Source: Arachidicoccus rhizosphaerae
GTDB lineage: Bacteria; Bacteroidota; Bacteroidia; Chitinophagales; Chitinophagaceae
Assembly: GCF_900107765.1 (NCBI RefSeq)
Contig: NZ_FNQY01000003.1
Span: 124,001-188,000, forward strand
Length of the DNA stretch: 64,000 nucleotides
Direction of reading: 5' to 3'
Part shown: one piece after another, positions 30,070-38,592 of the stretch
Numbering within the stretch: the first letter of the stretch is position 1
Layout: each line of letters starts with the position of its first letter
Notes under the pieces: model-generated
Database searches by the model: none
What the model was told of the DNA's origin: nothing
What the model saw: only the letters and a program-made list of their open reading frames with translations
Position numbers and translations under genes: made by a program

Positions 30070-31344
30070 TTATTTCATATTTACGGTCTTGCCCACCTTA
30101 TGGCCTTTGATCGCAAAAAACAAGATAAATAAATAACAGGGAATCAGAATCCAGAATGCAGACTGCATACCCGTATAGGAACTAATCATAGTCCAGATTT
30201 TAGGCAATATTGCCCCGCCGGCTATACCCACAATTAACAATGCTGACCCTGTTTTTAAAAATTTGCCTAATCCATCTATGGTCAATGGCCATATAGAAGG
30301 CCACATGGGGGCATTGGCCAAACCTAAAAGGGCAAGAGACGCAATGGAGTAGTAGCCTGGTAAAAAGATTACACCAAAGGAAAAGATCAGTCCTAAAATT
30401 GCAGATATTTTAAGCGCCGTGGACTGATTAATATATTTGGGAATCAACACAATGCCTGCCAAATAGCCTACCAACATACAAATCATAGTAAAAGAGGTAA
30501 AGTGTTTGGCCTGCTCAATGGGGATGTGTAATCCGGTATTTCCATAAAGTTGAATCGTGTCACCGGCAATAACCTCTACGCCAACGTATAAAAACAGGGT
30601 GGCAAATCCCAGCCATAAATAGGGGTAATTAAAAATACTGCTCCGATCTTTTGTCTGGTGATCGGGATTGGTCTCGTCCTCATTTTTAATATCGGGCAGG
30701 CTCGAAAAATATATAGCAATGGCTAATATTATAAATACGACTGCGATAAAAATATAAGGGCCAATAATTTTACCAGCCAGCTGATCCAATAATGCATTTT
30801 TCTGATCCAAAGCCAGATGGCTCAGGTTATCGGATGAATAAGCATCCATACCATTCAGTAATAAAGCGCCCATGATCATAGGGGCAATAGCGCCGGCCCC
30901 TTTATTACAGATTCCCATTACACTCATTCTTTTGGCCGCACTTTCAATCGGTCCTAAAATAGTAATATAGGGATTGGCAGCAGTTTGCAATAAGGCCATT
31001 CCAATGCCCATTACAAATAATCCGGTTAAAAACATACCAAATGTCCTGGAATTAGCCGCCGGAATAAAAAGTAAGGCTCCCAGCGCCATAATCCCCAATC
31101 CAAGCATCATTCCTTTTTTAAACCCTGTATATTTTAAAATACCCGCAGAAGGAAACGCCATCACTGCATATGCTATATATGAAGCAAAGGTCACCAGGAT
31201 TGCCTGATTGGGCGTTAGTTCGCAGGCAGTCTGCAAATATGGAATAAGCGTACTGTTTACCCAGGTGATAAACCCGAATACAAAAAAGAGTACCCCAATA
31301 ATCAGGGTAGGAATAAGATAATTCTTGGATGAGTTCTGTTGCAT
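30070..31344 (-). CDS. Sugar:proton symporter of the FucP/NagP MFS group
   Basis: Inner-membrane uptake of a monosaccharide with protons. The 424-residue protein has about 12 hydrophobic helices. The opening LIIGVLFFVFGFITWVNSTLIPYLQ and the segment LLQTAANPYITILGP are characteristic of the fucose/glucose-galactose/N-acetylglucosamine symporters common in Bacteroidota. The exact sugar cannot be read from sequence. A 12-bp inverted repeat overlaps its start codon (31343-31374) and may control it. The kdsD-like gene is 156 bp upstream on the same strand; the repeat between them argues for at least partly separate control. Confidence 0.88.
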   Translation of the reverse strand: MQQNSSKNYLIPTLIIGVLFFVFGFITWVNSTLIPYLQTACELTPNQAILVTFASYIAYAVMAFPSAGILKYTGFKKGMMLGLGIMALGALLFIPAANSRTFGMFLTGLFVMGIGMALLQTAANPYITILGPIESAAKRMSVMGICNKGAGAIAPMIMGALLLNGMDAYSSDNLSHLALDQKNALLDQLAGKIIGPYIFIAVVFIILAIAIYFSSLPDIKNEDETNPDHQTKDRSSIFNYPYLWLGFATLFLYVGVEVIAGDTIQLYGNTGLHIPIEQAKHFTSFTMICMLVGYLAGIVLIPKYINQSTALKISAILGLIFSFGVIFLPGYYSIASLALLGLANAPMWPSIWPLTIDGLGKFLKTGSALLIVGIAGGAILPKIWTMISSYTGMQSAFWILIPCYLFILFFAIKGHKVGKTVNMK

Positions 31345-31374
31345 GTTAACATTTTACAATTGAAATGCTAACAT
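31343..31374. promoter_or_regulatory. Inverted repeat overlapping the sugar transporter start codon
   Basis: ATGTTAACATTT (31343-31354) and AAATGCTAACAT (31363-31374) match as inverted arms in 11 of 12 positions around an 8-nt spacer. The start codon of the transporter (31344-31342 on the minus strand) overlaps the near arm. It could be an operator for a LacI-type or other repressor, or an mRNA hairpin hiding the start codon. Confidence 0.55.
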
Positions 31375-31500
31375 AAATAAATTCAGGGCAATTGCGGGTG
31401 TCTGACGGCTCAAAATTTCATGCAAACGTTTGATAAATCAACTTTCAGCTGCCCCTTGGCCTTAAAAAAGGCAAAAAATCGAATAAAATACGCGGGCTTC

Positions 31501-32505
31501 CTAATAGATTCCTTCACGAATCAAATCATGCACATGCAAAAATCCCAGGTATTGTCCGTCACTTGAGGTTACAATTAATTGTCCTACGTCCCATTTTTTT
31601 ATCATCTCCATAGCAGTAATGGCCAGCATATCAGGAGTAATCGTCTTTGGGTTCTTAGAACTTATATCCTGTGCCTGTATACCGCTCAGACTATCGGTTC
31701 TCTCCAGCATTCTTCTTACGTCCCCGTCCGTTACAATGCCAATTACCTTATTGTCCTGGTCCAATACCGCTGTTGCGCCTACCCGGCCTTTGGTAATTTC
31801 AAAAATCACTGATTTCAATTCTGTCTGAGCATGAACGGACGGGTTGGCATTATTAATATATAAATCTGCCACTTTTAAATGTAATTTTTTACCTAAATCG
31901 CCTCCAGGATGGAGTCTGGCAAAATCGGACGGTTTAAAATCACTTAATCGCATTAAACAAACGGCCAGTGCATCTGATAACACCAACTGGGCAGTGGTGC
32001 TGGAAGTGGGCGCCAGATTATGCGGACAGGCTTCTTGTGTTGGCCCGGTTAAAAGCACATAATCACTTTGTTGAGCTAAAAAGCAATGGGCGTTACCCAC
32101 TAGTGCAATTAATCCCTGGCAAAGCTCCTTTACTAAGGGAGCCAACACCTTAATTTCCGCACTCTCCCCGCTATTGCTGATAATCAGCACCATATCTTCT
32201 TTACTAATCATCCCCATATCTCCGTGGATAGCATCTGCTGCATGCAAAAAAGTTGCTTTAGTGCCGGTGGAGTTAAGGGTAGCCACCAATTTTTGAGCAA
32301 TAATGGCACTCTTACCAATTCCAGAAACAATAAGATGGCCATTACAAGCACTAATAGCTTTGACCGTCTGTTCAAAACGATCATCAATAAATTCCAAAAT
32401 CCCTGATACAGCCTGTATCTCCGTTAATATAACGTCTTTTGCAATTTGTTGCAAGTCAAAGGTTGCTGATGGCTGTTGGCTATTATTCTGCTGCTTTTCA
32501 CTCAT
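31501..32505 (-). CDS. kdsD: Arabinose-5-phosphate isomerase (KpsF/GutQ family)
   Basis: Interconverts ribulose 5-phosphate and arabinose 5-phosphate, the first step to KDO for lipopolysaccharide. The 334-residue protein has an N-terminal SIS sugar-isomerase domain (about 45-185: SGIGKSAIIAQKLVATLNS, then HAADAIHGDMGMI, SNSGESAE and a histidine in HPGGDLGKKL at about 212). Two CBS domains follow at about 220-334 (GVTAVL-like segment GRVGATAVLDQDNKVIGIVTDGD, and IVTSSDGQYLGFLHVHDL). Length and order match E. coli KdsD. Divergent from recQ, and followed by the sugar transporter. The KDO role is inferred from family membership. Confidence 0.92.
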   Translation of the reverse strand: MSEKQQNNSQQPSATFDLQQIAKDVILTEIQAVSGILEFIDDRFEQTVKAISACNGHLIVSGIGKSAIIAQKLVATLNSTGTKATFLHAADAIHGDMGMISKEDMVLIISNSGESAEIKVLAPLVKELCQGLIALVGNAHCFLAQQSDYVLLTGPTQEACPHNLAPTSSTTAQLVLSDALAVCLMRLSDFKPSDFARLHPGGDLGKKLHLKVADLYINNANPSVHAQTELKSVIFEITKGRVGATAVLDQDNKVIGIVTDGDVRRMLERTDSLSGIQAQDISSKNPKTITPDMLAITAMEMIKKWDVGQLIVTSSDGQYLGFLHVHDLIREGIY

Positions 32506-32887
32506 GGCTCAAAATTAAGAAATCCCATGTGATAACGACATTAAGCATTAAATATTTATATAATAATTGACATCCATACCTTCTTAAACCATTCATAAGC
32601 AGGAAGGCTTCTATTGAGTTTTTTACAGAAATGCGGATTCTTTTGCCTATTGAAAATCCTTTAGATTTACCTTTTAGCAGGCCTTTAGTAACCTGGGCGC
32701 AAAGCTATAGCAACAACTGTTCGTCAGTGTTAAAATATATATACAATGCCCCAAATATTAGGTTTGTGTAGTAACTTCGCCTACCTTAAAACAGGGAGCA
32801 GCTAGTCAAAGTAAATTGCAAGATCCTAAGGAAATCTGAGATATTCTTCGTAGATTACTGCTCTATTTATTCAATATAGATGTAAAA
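32506..32887. other. Intergenic region between kdsD and recQ
   Basis: A 382-bp divergent promoter region. I see no gene and no promoter with a full consensus match; TAACTTCG near 32770 is a near miss of the -7 element for recQ. Confidence 0.4.
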
Positions 32888-35152
32888 ATGGCAAAAAGCA
32901 CAACTACTTCTAAGAAGAAGGCACCGGGTACTGCAATAAAGATTAATAAACACAAACATACACACGATATTTCTGCTGGCCTACAGTCCAGCTTTGGGTT
33001 CGATCAGTTCAAGGGAAGGCAAGAAGAAGCCATACACAGTCTTTTGGACGGGCATGACACCTTTATTATTATGCCCACTGGTGGTGGTAAAAGTCTTTGT
33101 TATCAATTACCGGCCATGATGCTTGAAGGTTCTGCCATTATTGTCAGCCCATTGATTGCGCTGATGAAAAATCAGGTGGATTTAGTCAGAGGTTATAGCG
33201 AAAATGAGAATGTCGCCCATTTTCTAAATTCATCTTTAAACAAAAGCCAAATAAAGACGGTCCGGGACGATCTTACAGCCGGAAAGACTAAACTCTTATA
33301 TGTTGCTCCGGAAACGTTGACCAAACAGGAAAATATTGATTTTTTTAAAAGTATAAAGATTTCCTTTTTTGCAGTGGACGAGGCACACTGTATTTCTGAA
33401 TGGGGACATGATTTCAGACCTGAATATCGCAGACTCAGGGAAATGATGGATATGATAAATCCGGATTTGCCCGTTATTGCATTAACAGCAACCGCTACCC
33501 CTAAAGTTCAAAGTGATATTATCAAAAACCTGGGCTTAAAAGATCCCAACATATATATATCTTCTTTTAATAGAAAAAACCTTTATTATGAAATTCAGCC
33601 AAAAGTCAAGCTGGATCAAACCATAAAAAGCATTGTCAGGTTCATTTCCCAAAACAAGGGTAAAAGTGGTATTATTTATACGCTAAACCGTAAAACAACG
33701 GAAGAACTGGCGGATATCTTAAACGCCAATAATATAAAAGCCGTAGCGTACCATGCAGGACTTGATGCCAAACTCCGGGCCAGTCGTCAGGATGCTTTCC
33801 TAAAAGAAGACGTTCAGGTCATTGTTGCCACCATTGCCTTTGGAATGGGGATTGACAAACCTGATATCCGTTTTGTAATTCACTACAATGTTCCCAAATC
33901 CATCGAAAACTATTATCAGGAGACAGGCCGTGCCGGCAGGGACGGGCTCGAGGGAAAATGTATTCTTTATTATTCACACAAGGATGTCGCTAAGCTGGAA
34001 CACCTGATGCGGGACAAACCACTATCCGAAAGAGAAGTAGGTGCCCAGCTGATCAACGAGACACTTGCCTTTGTGGAAACATCCGTATGCCGACGGAAAG
34101 TTCTGATGCATTATTTCGGGGAAGAATGGCATGATGAAAATTGCGGACAATGCGACAACTGTCTGAATCCCAAAGAAAAAATAGAGGCAAAAATAGAAGC
34201 TGTTCAAGTCTTGAAAGTTGTTCAGGCATTGGATGAGCGCTTTAATATCGACTATTGCGTAAACGTATTAACGGGCAGACAAACGCCGACCGTTACCATG
34301 TACCGCCACGAGCAATTGCCTGTTTTTGGAATTGGTAAAGAACAGGATGCCCATTTTTGGAATAGCCTGATTCGTCAGATGCTGCTGGAAGATATCCTTA
34401 GAAAGGATATTGAAGATTATGGAGTGCTTAAATTTACGCCCAAAGCAGAAAAATTCCTTAAAAAGCCGGTGAGCTTCAAAATCGTCCTCAATAACAATTA
34501 TGATGATGCGATTGCAGATGACGAAGAAACAGATACCGGTGGGGGTGGAGCTCATTCCACCGATGAACATCTCTTTGAGATGCTGAAAGACCTCAGGCAA
34601 AAGGAAGCCAAGAAAAAAAGCCTTCCTCCCTTTGTGATTTTTCTGGAAAGTTCGTTACATGATATGGCCACCGTCTATCCAACGACCCTGGAAGAGTTGG
34701 AAAAGGTATCAGGCGTCTCCAAAGGCAAGGCAATTAAATATGGTAAACCTTTTGTAAACCTGATTTCGCAATATGTAGAAGAAAATGATATTACCCGTCC
34801 AGATGACTTTGTCATGAAAAGCGTGGTAAACAAAAAAAGCAATAAAATCTACATCATCCAGAACGTTGATAAGAAAATACCTTTGGATACCATTGCCAAA
34901 AACAAGGACTTACGCTTGGATGAACTTCTGGAAGAAATGGAAACAATCGTTGCCAGTGGCACCCGTCTGAACCTGGATTATGCCATTGACGATATGTTAG
35001 ATGAGGATGAACAGGATGAGGTTATGGATTATTTTCGCAGTTGCGAAACTTCTTCACTGGATCTGGCCAGAGAAGAACTCGAAGAAAGCGATTATAATTG
35101 GGAACAGCTTAAGATAATGCGCATCAAATTCCTGGTTGAATACGGTAACTAG
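32888..35152 (+). CDS. recQ: ATP-dependent DNA helicase RecQ
   Basis: A 3'-to-5' helicase acting in recombination and stalled-fork repair. The 754-residue protein has the helicase core with Walker A (MPTGGGKSLCYQLPA, about 62-76), the DEAH box (VDEAHCISEWGHDFRPEY, near 163) and motif VI (QETGRAGRDG). A zinc-binding subdomain with cysteines (CRRKVLMHYFGE followed by CGQCDNC) and the winged-helix RQC domain (about 420-540) come next. An HRDC domain follows (about 585-655: PPFVIFLESSLHDMATVYP). About 95 further residues form an extra acidic C-terminal region typical of longer Bacteroidota RecQ proteins. A terminator follows closely. Confidence 0.95.
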   Translation: MAKSTTTSKKKAPGTAIKINKHKHTHDISAGLQSSFGFDQFKGRQEEAIHSLLDGHDTFIIMPTGGGKSLCYQLPAMMLEGSAIIVSPLIALMKNQVDLVRGYSENENVAHFLNSSLNKSQIKTVRDDLTAGKTKLLYVAPETLTKQENIDFFKSIKISFFAVDEAHCISEWGHDFRPEYRRLREMMDMINPDLPVIALTATATPKVQSDIIKNLGLKDPNIYISSFNRKNLYYEIQPKVKLDQTIKSIVRFISQNKGKSGIIYTLNRKTTEELADILNANNIKAVAYHAGLDAKLRASRQDAFLKEDVQVIVATIAFGMGIDKPDIRFVIHYNVPKSIENYYQETGRAGRDGLEGKCILYYSHKDVAKLEHLMRDKPLSEREVGAQLINETLAFVETSVCRRKVLMHYFGEEWHDENCGQCDNCLNPKEKIEAKIEAVQVLKVVQALDERFNIDYCVNVLTGRQTPTVTMYRHEQLPVFGIGKEQDAHFWNSLIRQMLLEDILRKDIEDYGVLKFTPKAEKFLKKPVSFKIVLNNNYDDAIADDEETDTGGGGAHSTDEHLFEMLKDLRQKEAKKKSLPPFVIFLESSLHDMATVYPTTLEELEKVSGVSKGKAIKYGKPFVNLISQYVEENDITRPDDFVMKSVVNKKSNKIYIIQNVDKKIPLDTIAKNKDLRLDELLEEMETIVASGTRLNLDYAIDDMLDEDEQDEVMDYFRSCETSSLDLAREELEESDYNWEQLKIMRIKFLVEYGN

Positions 35153-35176
35153 GATTAGTCACAATAATTTATGATA

Positions 35177-35207
35177 GGGCCCGCAGTAAAAAACGGGCCC
35201 GTTTTTT
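35177..35207 (+). terminator. Terminator of recQ
   Basis: Stem GGGCCCG / CGGGCCC with a 10-nt loop and a T6 tract, 24 bp after the recQ stop. Confidence 0.88.
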
Positions 35208-35285
35208 ATAAAATTATTACCTTTCCGGCTGGCAGGAGCTAAAACAGGCTTCCAGGTCCGGTAAAATAAAATAAATATTGTTTGA

Positions 35286-36779
35286 ATGGGCATCGTACGC
35301 AGACAGAGTACTTATTCCACCATCTTTACCTATTTAGGATTTGCCATTGGTGCCTTAAATACCATGATCCTATTCCCCCGGTTTTTCAGTACGGAAGCCT
35401 TTGGTCTGACCAGGATTATGATTGACTTTTCCCTGTTTTTTTCCGCACTGTCCACCATGGGCAGCCTCAATGCCCTTTATAAATTCAATCCATTTTATAA
35501 AGATTTTCTGCCCAAAGGGAAAAACGATCTGCCTTACCTGACGCTAATGGCTAATCTGATAGGCTCCATTTTATTTTTAATAGCCGCAGTAGGTTTTGAG
35601 CCTTTCTGGGAAAAGCACTTCGGTCACGGGTCGCCACTATTTGTGACTCATTTCAGATTGGTGATTCCTTTTACGATTTCTTATACAGCCATCATGGTTC
35701 TGGAGGCTTACTGCTGGGTCATCAAAAAAACCATTATCTCCAATATAGTGAAGGAACTCTTTTACAGATTAACCACTACGCTTTTTATATTCTTCTATAT
35801 TATGCATTGGATTAGTCTGGAAACCTTTTTTGTTCTGTTTAGCTATTCCTATGTACCAGCCATATTAGTACTGATGTATGTCGTTTATCAAAACGGAGGG
35901 GTAACACTGTACCGGACAATCAGTCGGGCGACTAAAAGACTATATAAGAAAATTCTTGTTTTCACTTCCTACCATTATACAGGGATGCTTATCGGGGTTC
36001 TCCCCCGCACTGTGGACGGGTTATTAATTGCGGGACTAACGGACAAAGGGCTGGAAAACCTGGCCATTTACAGTATTCCTGTCTATCTGGCCAGCATCAT
36101 GGACGGTCCCTATAGAAGCATGCTGGGGATCACAACTACGCTGATATCTGAGGCCTGGAAAAATAAAGATATGGCCAAAATAAAAGAGCTGTACCATAAA
36201 ACATCCATAAACCTGTTGATAATCGGCCTTTTAATTTTTGGGGTTCTCATGCCCAATATTGACAATCTCATCCGATTTAATCCGGAATATAGTCTGGCAA
36301 AGGCCATTTTTATTGTAGCCGGGTTGGCCAAAATTATCGATTTAGGGATGGGCATGAATGCGCAAATACTACTTTTGTCCAAATATTGGCGGATGGATTT
36401 TTATTCCAGCCTGCTGTTTATTTTCATAAATATTATACTGGATTATTTTATGATTCGTCATTATGGCGTAATGGGGGCAGCCTATGGTAGTGCCATCGCA
36501 CTAATCTTTTATAATATTATCCGCTTTACTTATCTGTGGTGGCTCTTTAAATTACAGCCCTTTGACCGCAAAACCCTATATGTCCTTCTGATTGCGGCCG
36601 CTGCCATCTTTATTACCTGGGTAATTCCTTATTTGGGCAATCTTTATCTGGACGCGATTGTCAGAAGTCTGGTTTTTACCATCCTATACCTTCCGACTGT
36701 TATTTATTTTAAAATTTCGGAAGACATAAATGCCATGTTTAAAGGTATGCTGCAAAAAATACTTCCCAAATCCCGCTAA
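35286..36779 (+). CDS. Polysaccharide flippase (Wzx-like, MOP superfamily)
   Basis: A multispanning membrane protein of the group that flips lipid-linked oligosaccharides or other polysaccharide precursors across the inner membrane. The 497-residue sequence has about 12-14 hydrophobic helices and the typical start (STYSTIFTYLGFAIGALNTMILFPRFFS). The polysaccharide-biosynthesis C-terminal pattern (VMGAAYGSAIALIFYNIIRF) is near 400. No glycosyltransferase genes for a lipopolysaccharide or capsule cluster are adjacent, so its cargo is open. The cyclic glucan synthase gene lies about 1.8 kb downstream, with one MFS gene between. Confidence 0.82.
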   Translation: MGIVRRQSTYSTIFTYLGFAIGALNTMILFPRFFSTEAFGLTRIMIDFSLFFSALSTMGSLNALYKFNPFYKDFLPKGKNDLPYLTLMANLIGSILFLIAAVGFEPFWEKHFGHGSPLFVTHFRLVIPFTISYTAIMVLEAYCWVIKKTIISNIVKELFYRLTTTLFIFFYIMHWISLETFFVLFSYSYVPAILVLMYVVYQNGGVTLYRTISRATKRLYKKILVFTSYHYTGMLIGVLPRTVDGLLIAGLTDKGLENLAIYSIPVYLASIMDGPYRSMLGITTTLISEAWKNKDMAKIKELYHKTSINLLIIGLLIFGVLMPNIDNLIRFNPEYSLAKAIFIVAGLAKIIDLGMGMNAQILLLSKYWRMDFYSSLLFIFINIILDYFMIRHYGVMGAAYGSAIALIFYNIIRFTYLWWLFKLQPFDRKTLYVLLIAAAAIFITWVIPYLGNLYLDAIVRSLVFTILYLPTVIYFKISEDINAMFKGMLQKILPKSR

Positions 36780-36896
36780 CCTAACGACAATTTGGTTAAA
36801 TTGCTCTGGTTTTCCTTATAATCCTTACATTGAAAGGTTTACAAACAGGGCAGATAACTAAAGTCAATGAGATACATATTATAAATTATTTGAATT

Positions 36897-38165
36897 ATGG
36901 GAATTAAGCTGCGGTTGATTTTTATGAATTTTCTCCAGTATTTTATCTGGGGATCTTGGTTGATTACCATTGCTGTATATTGGTTCCAGAATAAACACTG
37001 GTCCAGTACAGAATTCGGGGCCATTTTTTCCACCATGGGCATTGCATCTGTGTTTATGCCTGCAATTACAGGTATCATTGTCGACCGTTTTATTCCTGCA
37101 CAAAAAATGTATGGTTTCATGCATCTATTAGGAGGATGTACATTATTGCTAATACCTTCCATCGGAAGTCCTGCACTTTTCTTCTGGGTATTATTGGTGA
37201 ACATGATTTTTTACATGCCGACAATTTCATTATCCATTACGGTCGCTTATAATGCATTAAAAAAAGAAAATCTGGACGTGGTAAAAGATTACCCGCCCAT
37301 TAGAATCTGGGGCACCATCGGGTTTATTGCTGCTTTATGGGTTGTTAGCCTTTCTCATAATGAAGCCTCTGCCAATCAGTTTTATATTGCCAGCGGCACT
37401 TCATTTTTATTGGGAATCTATGCCTTTAGTTTACCCAATTGCCCACCACTTGGCAGGGACACAAAAGGGAAAAGTTTTTCAGAAGCACTGGGACTAAATG
37501 CATTTAAACTCTTCAAAGATAAAAATCTCGCTATCTTTTTCTTTTTTGCCATGTTGTTGGGCGCCGCTCTGCAACTGACCAACGCATATGGAGACACCTA
37601 TATTCACGATTTTGCTGATATTGCAGCTTATAAAGACAGTCTAGCTGTTAAGTATCCAGCTATTATCATGTCCATATCTCAGATTTCTGAGACACTGTTT
37701 ATATTGGCCATCCCTTTTTTCTTAAAACGATTTGGCATCAAATACGTGATGCTGATTAGTATGGTGGCCTGGGTGCTCAGATTCGGGCTGCTCGGTATGG
37801 GCAATCCCCAGGAAGGCCTATGGATGATTATTCTCTCCTGCATCATCTATGGTATGGCCTTTGACTTTTTTAATATTTCTGGATCTCTGTTTATAGAGAC
37901 GCAAACAGACCCAGGCATCAGAGGATCTGCCCAGGGTTTATTTATGATGATGGTAAACGGTTTTGGCGCCCTGCTGGGCAGCTATGGAAGCGGTGTTCTA
38001 ATTGATCACTTTTTTACCAATCCCGACGGTTCTAAACAGTGGTTTGGCATCTGGATGACCTTTGCAGCCTACGCTTTAATACTGGCTTTGATCTTCCCCT
38101 TTATTTTTAAAGGAAAACCTCTTACTGCTAGTCAACAGGAGGTGTTGCTCAAGGCTCCTCATTAA
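36897..38165 (+). CDS. Nucleoside:proton symporter-like MFS transporter (NupG family)
   Basis: Inner-membrane permease, probably for nucleosides. The 422-residue protein has 12 hydrophobic helices. Its start (RLIFMNFLQYFIWGSWLITIAVYW) and the first loop (GIASVFMPAITGIIVDRF) follow the NupG/XapB pattern, as does the long central loop beginning SLPNCPPLGRDTKGKS. Specificity is inferred from family only. The next structure downstream is a perfect 23-bp inverted repeat at 38185-38238. The gap to the flippase gene is 117 bp on the same strand, so co-transcription is possible but not shown. Confidence 0.85.
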   Translation: MGIKLRLIFMNFLQYFIWGSWLITIAVYWFQNKHWSSTEFGAIFSTMGIASVFMPAITGIIVDRFIPAQKMYGFMHLLGGCTLLLIPSIGSPALFFWVLLVNMIFYMPTISLSITVAYNALKKENLDVVKDYPPIRIWGTIGFIAALWVVSLSHNEASANQFYIASGTSFLLGIYAFSLPNCPPLGRDTKGKSFSEALGLNAFKLFKDKNLAIFFFFAMLLGAALQLTNAYGDTYIHDFADIAAYKDSLAVKYPAIIMSISQISETLFILAIPFFLKRFGIKYVMLISMVAWVLRFGLLGMGNPQEGLWMIILSCIIYGMAFDFFNISGSLFIETQTDPGIRGSAQGLFMMMVNGFGALLGSYGSGVLIDHFFTNPDGSKQWFGIWMTFAAYALILALIFPFIFKGKPLTASQQEVLLKAPH

Positions 38166-38184
38166 ATCAAAAGTAACCTCATCA

Positions 38185-38238
38185 TTCAAAGGACAATGCC
38201 AGGCAATTTTTTTTTATTGCCTGGCATTGTCCTTTGAA
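38185..38238. repeat. Perfect 23-bp inverted repeat with a T8 loop
   Basis: The arms 38185-38207 and 38216-38238 are exact inverse complements (each containing GGACAATGCCAGGCAAT or its complement) and enclose eight T. No T-run follows on the plus strand, so a normal terminator role is unclear; the strong stem probably ends or protects the upstream MFS transcript. Confidence 0.85.
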
Positions 38239-38420
38239 CATGTCTGTCTATTAATCAATTCATTTGCATAATTTTAAAATGGTTATCTAAAGTAATAATG
38301 TACTCAAATTGTGGATAAACGGACACAAAACTTAACAAAGCAGTTGACATAAATTGTTAATCTATCCATCTACCTTGCCAATCTTCAAAATCTTTCGTAA
38401 ATTTCACTAAATTAATTATT

Positions 38421-38444
38421 TATACAGTGCATTTTAGCTGTATA
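38421..38444. promoter_or_regulatory. Inverted repeat upstream of the cyclic glucan synthase
   Basis: TATACAG (38421-38427) and CTGTATA (38438-38444) are perfect 7-bp inverted arms around 10 bp, about 150 bp before the gene. A possible operator; a chance match is not excluded. Confidence 0.3.
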
Positions 38445-38592
38445 GATAATGATTTGTACCGTCCCCAGCCTTTAATCTCTAGAAAATTATCCTATCTACC
38501 CATTAGGCTGAGAACCACACACAGTATTTGCAGTACGATTCCGTTTACCGAACACGAAATGGAAGTTCAGTTCTGTAATAAAAAGGAGGCAA

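Larger units (their letters stand above)
38166..38592. other. Intergenic region before the cyclic glucan synthase gene
   Basis: 427 bp without a gene. It holds the 54-bp perfect inverted repeat (38185-38238) and an inverted repeat at 38421-38444. The last bases before the next start codon contain an aaaggaggc sequence, a rare clear Shine-Dalgarno match for this genome. Confidence 0.6.

Noticed and set aside
31579-32518. Several overlapping plus-strand open frames inside kdsD
   Set aside because: They mirror the SIS and CBS domains, which are well supported on the minus strand, and show no protein features of their own.
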